From positions 1 through 5,091 of the forward strand of contig CAMTNN010000123.1 in NCBI GenBank assembly GCA_947073895.1: a DNA stretch of 5,091 nt, given 5' to 3'. The stretch comes from an uncultured cyanobacterium (GTDB taxonomy: Bacteria; Cyanobacteriota; Vampirovibrionia; Gastranaerophilales; Gastranaerophilaceae). The position numbers and the translations under genes were made by a program. Under the pieces are notes generated by a model, which was not told the DNA's origin, searched no databases, and was given only the letters and a program-made list of their open reading frames with translations. Shown here piece after piece: positions 1 through 3,532 of the stretch (the first letter of the stretch is position 1; each line of letters begins with the position of its first letter).

Positions 1-370
1 TATCATCTACCAAATCTTAGAAGATATCGAAAAAACTATGATTTCGCTTCTTTCTCCTGAAGTTAAAGAAGTTGTTACAGGTACTGTTGAAATCCGTCAA
101 ATCTTCACAATCGGTAAAACAGTTAAGATTGCGGGTTGTTATGTTACAGAAGGTAAGATTAACAGAAATGATACTGCAACAATTTACCGTGACGGAAAAG
201 AAATCTTCAAAGGTGCAGTTGACCAGCTTAAACGTTTTAAAGATGATGTTAAAGAAGTTGCACAAGGTTTTGAATGCGGTATTTCGTTCGTTAAGTTTAA
301 CGATATTCAAGAAGGTGATATTGTTAAATTCGTAACAACCAAAGAAGTTGACCGTACCGAACTTATTTAA
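1..370 (+). CDS. infB: Translation initiation factor IF-2, C-terminal part (5' truncated)
   Basis: The reading frame is open from base 2 to the TAA at 368-370 and gives 122 residues ending a longer protein. The stretch with GCYVTEGKINRN, LKRFKDDVKEVA and FECGI is the conserved C-terminal domain of bacterial IF-2 (the last beta-barrel, which binds the fMet end of initiator tRNA). IF-2 is the GTPase that brings fMet-tRNA to the 30S subunit and promotes 50S joining. The GTPase domain lies outside the window. The short tail after the last conserved block (VTTKEVDRTELI) is ordinary. In many bacteria rbfA follows infB in the nusA-infB operon. Here about 200 bases of non-coding sequence and genes on the opposite strand follow, so infB appears to end its operon. 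No strong intrinsic terminator is visible straight after the stop. An ATG at 38 is internal, not the true start. Confidence 0.96.
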   Translation, partial: IIYQILEDIEKTMISLLSPEVKEVVTGTVEIRQIFTIGKTVKIAGCYVTEGKINRNDTATIYRDGKEIFKGAVDQLKRFKDDVKEVAQGFECGISFVKFNDIQEGDIVKFVTTKEVDRTELI

Positions 371-374
371 ATAA

Positions 375-478
375 GGGTCGGACGACAATCAAAATACTAC
401 CGGTTTGAAATGATACTTCAAGTCGTCCTCTGCTGACTCTGTTACAAGCGGGTTCGCGTTGGTTGATACTGAGGCTTG
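375..478 (+). other. Structured non-coding segment after infB (function unknown)
   Basis: This is a gene-free stretch with strong pairing potential. GGACGAC (380-386) pairs perfectly with GTCGTCC (422-428). GGGTC (375-379) extends the stem by pairing with GACTC (435-439), with one G-U pair and a 6-base bulge. Inside lies a small hairpin, TTGAA (405-409) with TTCAA (417-421). A second stem, CAAGC (445-449) with GCTTG (474-478), follows at once. TGATACT occurs twice, at 411-417 and 464-470. It is more GC-rich than its surroundings. No U-run follows either stem on the + strand, so it is not a standard infB terminator. It could be a 3' UTR element, a processed RNA or a leader. It matches no riboswitch or RNA family I can name. 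Confidence 0.35.
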
Positions 479-503
479 CAAAATATATAAAACAAGTTAT
501 AAT
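476..503 (+). promoter_or_regulatory. Promoter for the + strand antisense RNA
   Basis: TTGCAA (476-481) and a perfect TATAAT (498-503) are 16 bases apart, which fits a housekeeping sigma factor. Transcription would start near 510 and run through 512-567 towards the 3' end of the opposing peptide gene. The -10 region overlaps the T-tract of the - strand terminator, so the two opposing signals share the same bases. Confidence 0.6.
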
Positions 504-567
504 AAAAATATAACTCGGGCTTCAAAGAGCGGTGGTACACTCTTTGAATTTTAACTCCCAGAGTTTT
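504..567 (-). terminator. Rho-independent terminator of the small peptide mRNA
   Basis: Read on the - strand, the bulged long hairpin (565-557 with 519-512, inner stem 548-540 with 529-521) is followed directly by ATATTTTTATT, a good T-tract. It lies just beyond the stop codon of the 32-residue peptide gene. The same hairpin is present on the + strand near the 5' end of the proposed antisense RNA. Confidence 0.5.
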
Positions 568-625
568 GTTCTTAGATAAGAACTAGCATGATGATAACAA
601 GTATGAGTGCTAGTTCTTTATTATT
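510..625 (+). ncRNA. Candidate antisense RNA (type I antitoxin-like)
   Basis: An RNA from the promoter at 476-503 would begin near 510. It would fold into a long hairpin: outer stem 512-519 with 557-565 (one bulged A at 560) and inner perfect 9-bp stem 521-529 with 540-548, closed by a 10-base loop (530-539). It would then run antisense to the end of the peptide gene at 572-670. The likely end is the hairpin at 578-618 with its U-rich tail. It has no convincing reading frame with a ribosome-binding site. The full length would be about 115 nt and complementary to roughly codons 15-32 plus the 3' UTR of the peptide mRNA, as in RatA/txpA or SR4/bsrG. It might stop earlier, at the TTTTGTTCTT following the first hairpin (about 60 nt). 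This is inferred from sequence only. Confidence 0.42.
568..625 (+). terminator. Terminator hairpin with a competing upstream arm
   Basis: A perfect 11-bp stem, AAGAACTAGCA (578-588) with TGCTAGTTCTT (608-618), encloses a 19-base loop and is followed by TATTATT. The left arm can instead pair with GTTCTTA (568-574), forming the short hairpin 568-574/577-583. The two folds are mutually exclusive, as in attenuators. The stem lies inside the C-terminal codons of the - strand peptide gene, so its bases also encode protein. Confidence 0.42.
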
Positions 626-670
626 ACATTGTTTCAGTATTAATAAAATCAGCCATAACTTAATAATCAT
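572..670 (-). CDS. 32-residue hydrophobic peptide, candidate type I toxin
   Basis: ATG at 670-668, TAA at 574-572. The start is supported by an exceptional Shine-Dalgarno, GGAAGGAGGTGG (688-677), whose GGAGG core ends 9 bases before the ATG. The peptide begins MIIKLWLILLIL, has a short polar middle (KQCNNKE) and ends in a second hydrophobic run (LALILVIIMLVLI). It is therefore almost wholly hydrophobic and probably sits in the membrane. A strong ribosome-binding site, tiny hydrophobic product, own terminator and convergent antisense promoter are the marks of type I toxins (TxpA, BsrG, Fst, holin-like toxins). I recognise no specific family from the sequence. Its 5' leader promoter is not clear: only AT-rich DNA at about 757-784 offers poor -10-like boxes. 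It could instead be a harmless small membrane protein or a chance frame, but the ribosome-binding site argues against chance. Confidence 0.5.
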   Translation of the reverse strand: MIIKLWLILLILKQCNNKELALILVIIMLVLI

Positions 671-674
671 ACGC

Positions 675-688
675 TACCACCTCCTTCC
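675..688 (-). promoter_or_regulatory. Strong Shine-Dalgarno and probable 3'-loop pairing site
   Basis: On the - strand this reads GGAAGGAGGTGGTA, with AAGGAGGTG fully complementary to the 16S rRNA 3' end. It decides the start of the peptide at 670. The bases GGTGGTA (681-675) are the exact complement of TACCACC in the loop of the same mRNA's 3' hairpin (the - strand of 531-537), so the site could be hidden by a 5'-3' interaction. Confidence 0.55.
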
Positions 689-742
689 TGCAAGAATTTC
701 CGATTTTCAGTCTGTGCTTGTGGAATTAAGTGATTCAAAACC

Positions 743-756
743 TCGGGAGTGCCCGA
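743..756. repeat. Small GC-rich inverted repeat in the peptide mRNA leader
   Basis: TCGGG (743-747) and CCCGA (752-756) form a 5-bp stem with a 4-base loop, upstream of the peptide gene. On the + strand it is followed by TTGGTTATATATT, a weak terminator-like tail. On the - strand it would be a leader hairpin. Its role is unknown. The interval 671-815 otherwise holds no supported gene. Confidence 0.3.
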
Positions 757-815
757 TTGGTTATATATTAATATAAATACCAATATAGGACATCATGTGT
801 TTGATGTATAAGATA

Positions 816-1028
816 TTAGTCTTTTTCAATGGTTATTTTGTAACCAAAAATATCAGCGATAGTTTGTACTTCATCAAATCTAAAAGAACTAGAATATATT
901 TTATTAGCTATACTACGGTCAGTATATTCTTTTCCTGTTTTTTCTGTAAGAATTTTTGCTAACTTTTTAGCAGTTAAACATTCTCTTAACATAATTATTT
1001 TTACGTGTTCTTTAGACGTCATACTCAT
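816..1028 (-). CDS. Small XRE-like helix-turn-helix DNA-binding protein
   Basis: The product has 70 residues. The pattern LTAKKLAKIL (18-27), then RSIANKIYSSSFRFDEVQTI (38-57) and ADIFGYKI (58-65), matches the layout of a lambda-repressor/XRE-type helix-turn-helix: 'LT...LA', a recognition helix, and a final 'I...LGY' helix. Nearly the whole protein is this one domain, so there is no room for a sensor or protease domain. The ATG at 1028 is preceded by no Shine-Dalgarno, but a TATAAT box ends 9 bases upstream, so the mRNA is probably (near-)leaderless. An alternative ATG lies at 1022. It is divergent from the 60-aa gene at 1150, and their promoters overlap, so it plausibly represses itself and that neighbour. 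Its origin may be phage- or plasmid-like. The family is uncertain. Confidence 0.72.
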   Translation of the reverse strand: MSMTSKEHVKIIMLRECLTAKKLAKILTEKTGKEYTDRSIANKIYSSSFRFDEVQTIADIFGYKITIEKD

Positions 1029-1037
1029 AATACGGTT

Positions 1038-1067
1038 ATTATACTACTATTTGGGAAATATTGACAA
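1038..1067 (-). promoter_or_regulatory. Promoter of the helix-turn-helix gene
   Basis: On the - strand TTGTCA (1067-1062) and a perfect TATAAT (1043-1038) are 18 bases apart. The predicted start near 1031 leaves only about 3 bases before the ATG at 1028. This explains the missing Shine-Dalgarno. Confidence 0.55.
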
Positions 1068-1090
1068 ATATTTAGTAATATGATAATATT
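1057..1090. promoter_or_regulatory. AATATT repeats, candidate operator between divergent promoters
   Basis: AATATT occurs at 1057-1062, 1067-1072 and 1085-1090. The first two are 10 bp apart, one helical turn, and form an interrupted inverted repeat around GAC. They lie over both -35 boxes and the rightward -10. A dimeric helix-turn-helix regulator from 816-1028 would be the natural ligand. In DNA this AT-rich such repeats can be accidental. Confidence 0.3.
1061..1089 (+). promoter_or_regulatory. Promoter of the 60-residue gene
   Basis: A perfect TTGACA (1061-1066) is followed after 17 bases by TAATAT (1084-1089). The start would be near 1096, giving a 54-base leader to the ATG at 1150. The -35 box covers the same bases as the -35 box of the opposing promoter. 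Confidence 0.6.
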
Positions 1091-1149
1091 TGCTGTATAT
1101 TAAGAATAACATCTTATATTCAAGTAAAAACATAAAGAAAGGTAAACTT

Positions 1150-1332
1150 ATGCTTACTCATGAACTAGAAGAGCTTGAAAATTTGGCAAGCAAAGCTAAT
1201 GCTCTGTTGAGTGTTACACTTGATTCTTGTGAAAAAGAAGATTTTACGACACAACAAATAGTGCTTGAAGAAGCACAAAGATATACCAGAGAACTGAGTA
1301 ATCGTTTGATTGATTTAAGTTTTACTATCTGA
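1150..1332 (+). CDS. Small hypothetical helical protein (60 aa)
   Basis: The ATG at 1150 has a Shine-Dalgarno-like AAAGAAAGG (1134-1142) 7 bases upstream and a consensus promoter further up, so this start is preferred over any upstream in-frame codon. The product is rich in Glu, Leu and Ala: MLTHELEELENLASKANALL near the start, then EEAQRYTRELSNRL. It looks like two amphipathic helices separated by a short polar link (SCEKEDFTTQ). There is no signal peptide or membrane segment. I do not recognise the family. Its place opposite the helix-turn-helix gene, behind shared control DNA, suggests a regulated accessory or prophage-type small protein. Its TGA overlaps the secG stop region by 8 bp on the opposite strand. 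Confidence 0.68.
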   Translation: MLTHELEELENLASKANALLSVTLDSCEKEDFTTQQIVLEEAQRYTRELSNRLIDLSFTI

Positions 1333-1549
1333 TAATCCCGAAACCAAGTAAGAATACACAAACAAGGAACACTAGCGCAATGATTGCTGTAAGTTTATTT
1401 AATCCTTGTTCAGCGCTTTTTTGAGATGAAAACATTTGAGCAGCGTTACCTATCCCTGCAATACCATCCCCTTTTGGTGAGTGCATTAAGATTAATACGA
1501 TTAGTAATAGTGCGGATACGACTAAAATAGTCCAAACTAGTGTAAGCAT
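1325..1549 (-). CDS. secG: Protein translocase subunit SecG
   Basis: The product has 74 residues, the usual SecG length. Two membrane segments (about 3-22 and 54-72) flank a cytosolic loop with HSPKGDGIAGIGN (23-35) and a following LNKLT (50-54). The loop is the SecG signature (Gly-rich 'KG.G...G' and then 'L.K.T' before the second helix), and its HSPKGDG form resembles cyanobacterial SecG. SecG joins SecY and SecE in the inner-membrane translocon and assists SecA-driven export. The gene begins 3 bp after the stop of the Nudix/winged-helix gene. Its Shine-Dalgarno (AGAAGGA) lies inside that gene's last codons, so the two are probably one operon. Its 3' end runs 8 bp into the convergent 60-aa gene, and no terminator hairpin is visible there. 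Confidence 0.92.
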   Translation of the reverse strand: MLTLVWTILVVSALLLIVLILMHSPKGDGIAGIGNAAQMFSSQKSAEQGLNKLTAIIALVFLVCVFLLGFGIIR

Positions 1550-1552
1550 TTT

Positions 1553-2233
1553 TTATTTTCCTTCTGATTTTTTAATAAAATGAGCTCGTTTTGAGTTTAA
1601 TTTAATATTGTCGAAAGTGTAGAGTCGAGCAGGTCTTTTTGAAGTGGATTTTGAAAACTCGTTCAACTCTCTAAGTCCTTCTGTTGTGATAACTTTTTTA
1701 CGGAAATTACGTTTATCTAAAGTTTTTTCCATAATCATTTCATAAGCTTTTTGCATTTCGGTTAGAGTGAATTTTTCGTTTAATAACTGATAAGCAACAG
1801 GGCACATTTCTAAACGTTCGCGTGTGCGTTTTAAAGAATACTGAATGATTTCTTTGTGGTCGAACGCGAGCGGTGGAAGGTCAAATACTTTGTGCCACAT
1901 CAAATCTTCTGTTGTAACAACATTAAAGTCTTCAGCTCTTATAAGTGCAAAATAAGCTACTGTAATAACTCTTGAAATAGGGTGTCTCAAAGGGTCGCCG
2001 AATGTATAAAGCTGTTCAAGATAAATATTATCAACATTTGTTCTTTCTTTAAGAACGCGCATAGCGGCTTCATCAAGGTTTTCAGACATTCTAACATATC
2101 CGCCCGGAATCGCCCATTTGTCTTTAAAAGGTTCGTTATTACGTTTAACCAACAAAGCCTGCAAGGCATTGTTTTTGATTGTCAGAATAACAATGTCGAC
2201 AGTAATTTCATGAGTCTTAATTTCGTTAAACAT
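1553..2233 (-). CDS. NrtR-like regulator: degenerate Nudix domain plus winged helix
   Basis: The product has 226 residues. The N-terminal Nudix domain (about 8-135) includes the typical 'LLVKR' strand and KWAIPGGYV lead-in (39-47). The Nudix box (45-67) is decayed: it reads RVLKERTNV where active enzymes have REUxEExGU, so key metal-binding glutamates are missing. The C-terminal part (about 150-208), with LLNEKFTLTEMQKAYE, KRNFRKK (174-180) and RPARLY (200-205), is the winged helix of the NrtR family, in which a Nudix fold binds ADP-ribose as signal and the winged helix binds DNA, often at NAD-synthesis genes. No NAD gene is in this window, so the target is unknown. The start has a good AGAGGTGG Shine-Dalgarno (2244-2237). 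It is the first gene of a likely operon with secG. Confidence 0.85.
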   Translation of the reverse strand: MFNEIKTHEITVDIVILTIKNNALQALLVKRNNEPFKDKWAIPGGYVRMSENLDEAAMRVLKERTNVDNIYLEQLYTFGDPLRHPISRVITVAYFALIRAEDFNVVTTEDLMWHKVFDLPPLAFDHKEIIQYSLKRTRERLEMCPVAYQLLNEKFTLTEMQKAYEMIMEKTLDKRNFRKKVITTEGLRELNEFSKSTSKRPARLYTFDNIKLNSKRAHFIKKSEGK

Positions 2234-2236
2234 AAT

Positions 2237-2257
2237 CCACCTCTGTAAATCATTCTA
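2237..2257 (-). promoter_or_regulatory. Shine-Dalgarno and possible -10 for the NrtR-like gene
   Basis: On the - strand TAGAAT (2257-2252) could be a -10 box; no good -35 box is seen 16-18 bases upstream. AGAGGTGG (2244-2237) is the ribosome-binding site for the ATG at 2233. The 64-bp gap to the upstream gene (2234-2297) may hold a promoter, or the gene may be read through from upstream. Confidence 0.3.
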
Positions 2258-2297
2258 TTACAAAGATATCAAAAATGGAAGAGGCTCTGTTTTCCTA

Positions 2298-3500
2298 CTA
2301 CATGGGTACTTCTGAACAGACACAGTGGATACCGCCTTGATATTCTGTCAGCATTATTTGGGAGATAAAATTCTTATCTCCGTCTATGAAATAGATGTGT
2401 TCAGGTTTTATATATTTAGAGATGGATTTAATAAATTCGTTTTCAAAACTGAACCCGATTTTTTCTGATAGTTCAGGGGTTAAGCCTAAAAGTTCGTCAA
2501 TATTTGATTTATTTGTAATATAGACTAGTTCTCCCTCGCGGTTTATTAATACATTTGCATTGATAAAGTTGCAAAATTGTTTTAAGTAAGGTTCTTCATT
2601 TTCGCTTGGTATGGTTTCGTATATGCGTCCCGGAACTCTTATGACTTCAAACCCGTTTTTATTAAGCATTTGGGCGACATTGTCCGTTTGTGCTCTATTA
2701 TTTATTGATATATTTGTTTCAAAATTTTTAATAAAACTAAGCATTGTTTGATATTCTTTGTCGGATTCAGATGATTTTAATTTTGCTAAGCCTTTATAAA
2801 GAATATCAAGACTCATTTTATCATCAGCAAGCAATATTCTTTTGTCATCAAGCGGACGGATAAATAAATCCAAATGGTAGTCCATTTGCGGAAGCGGAAT
2901 AACTTTTTTTACTCCATACATTGCCTGAATATCTTCTGTATCGTATTTAATAAGCAGCTCATACTGCCCTATAAGAATACTATCTTTTTTCCCATCTTTA
3001 ACTATGAAAATATTTCCGCCCGGAATATGAGCCTTTTGATGCAAGTAGTTTAATTCATCTTTTATTCTGATAAAAGAATCTTTTACATTTTCAGGTTCTT
3101 TTTCGGCTATATCTGCAAACAAACTAAATAAATCTTGGTTTATTTGCATAAAACGAGGAGTTTCTCGTGTGCATTTTTCAGTAATATCATATTTGAGATT
3201 GAAAAATTTTAAGATTGAATCGGTAAGTTTTGTAGTTTTTAATGTTAATAATTTATCTTTTACGATAGTCCAATAGTCTTGCGCCCAAAGATTTCCATTG
3301 GTGCTATAAGGCGGTACTATTTCATCACATTTGTTTTCAAAAAGTCCTCCAAAAGGAGAATAAATTCTAAAACCCTCTTTTTGTCCGATTTTATACATTT
3401 CATCAGCTATTCCATAACAATTGGAACTCATAAGGAATCCTTTGAGATGTCTGGCATCATAGCCTTTAAAAGAGTTTTGTGTTGTTGGTTGAATATTCAT
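2298..3500 (-). CDS. Agmatine deiminase/PPAD-like guanidino-modifying enzyme
   Basis: The product has 400 residues. Motifs of the pentein-fold agmatine deiminase/Porphyromonas-type peptidylarginine deiminase family occur in order: LWAQDYW (71-77, Asp75), PGGN (160-163), HLD (His209, Asp211), QFCNFINAN (308-316, candidate Asn311) and GGIHC (389-393, Cys393) close to the C-terminus. Enzymes of this family use Cys, His and two Asp residues to hydrolyse guanidino groups, releasing ammonia. The residues needed for catalysis appear present, so it is probably active, but the substrate (agmatine, free arginine or protein arginine) cannot be told. There is no signal peptide, so it should be cytoplasmic, unlike secreted PPAD. 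The N-terminus has NSFKGYDARHLKGFLM before the enzyme core. It lies 32 bp downstream of the ATPase-like gene. The Shine-Dalgarno is weak (AAGG, about 12 bases upstream). Confidence 0.72.
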   Translation of the reverse strand: MNIQPTTQNSFKGYDARHLKGFLMSSNCYGIADEMYKIGQKEGFRIYSPFGGLFENKCDEIVPPYSTNGNLWAQDYWTIVKDKLLTLKTTKLTDSILKFFNLKYDITEKCTRETPRFMQINQDLFSLFADIAEKEPENVKDSFIRIKDELNYLHQKAHIPGGNIFIVKDGKKDSILIGQYELLIKYDTEDIQAMYGVKKVIPLPQMDYHLDLFIRPLDDKRILLADDKMSLDILYKGLAKLKSSESDKEYQTMLSFIKNFETNISINNRAQTDNVAQMLNKNGFEVIRVPGRIYETIPSENEEPYLKQFCNFINANVLINREGELVYITNKSNIDELLGLTPELSEKIGFSFENEFIKSISKYIKPEHIYFIDGDKNFISQIMLTEYQGGIHCVCSEVPM

Positions 3501-3532
3501 ACCAACATGAAACCTTGTAAAATTATATTTTG

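Noticed and set aside
17..388. Long frame on the - strand opposite infB
   Set aside because: It is a mirror of the strongly conserved IF-2 frame and has Asn/Phe/Thr-rich low-complexity composition.
440..480. tRNA-like sequence (GGGTTCGCG, GGTTGATA)
   Set aside because: No cloverleaf with a 7-bp acceptor, anticodon arm and correctly placed T-arm can be formed.
521..548. T-box riboswitch antiterminator, suggested by GGTGGTAC in the hairpin at 521-548
   Set aside because: The motif sits in a hairpin loop rather than a T-box bulge, no specifier stem-loop or tRNA-synthetase/amino-acid gene lies downstream on the + strand, and the transcript runs into an opposing gene.
588..776. A 62-codon + strand reading frame in the antisense region
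   Set aside because: It has no ribosome-binding site, its composition is unconvincing, and it lies opposite a short gene with a strong Shine-Dalgarno.
790..807. Terminator for the helix-turn-helix gene (ACATCA/TGATGT)
   Set aside because: The 6-bp AT-rich stem has no following T-run on the - strand, so it is too weak to call.
1090..1149. TTG-initiated extension of the 60-aa gene
   Set aside because: The start would fall within the -10 box of its promoter, ahead of the predicted transcription start; ATG 1150 has a Shine-Dalgarno.
1982..2248. + strand frame opposite the NrtR-like gene
   Set aside because: It shows no homology and has no ribosome-binding site; the - strand frame carries clear Nudix and winged-helix motifs.
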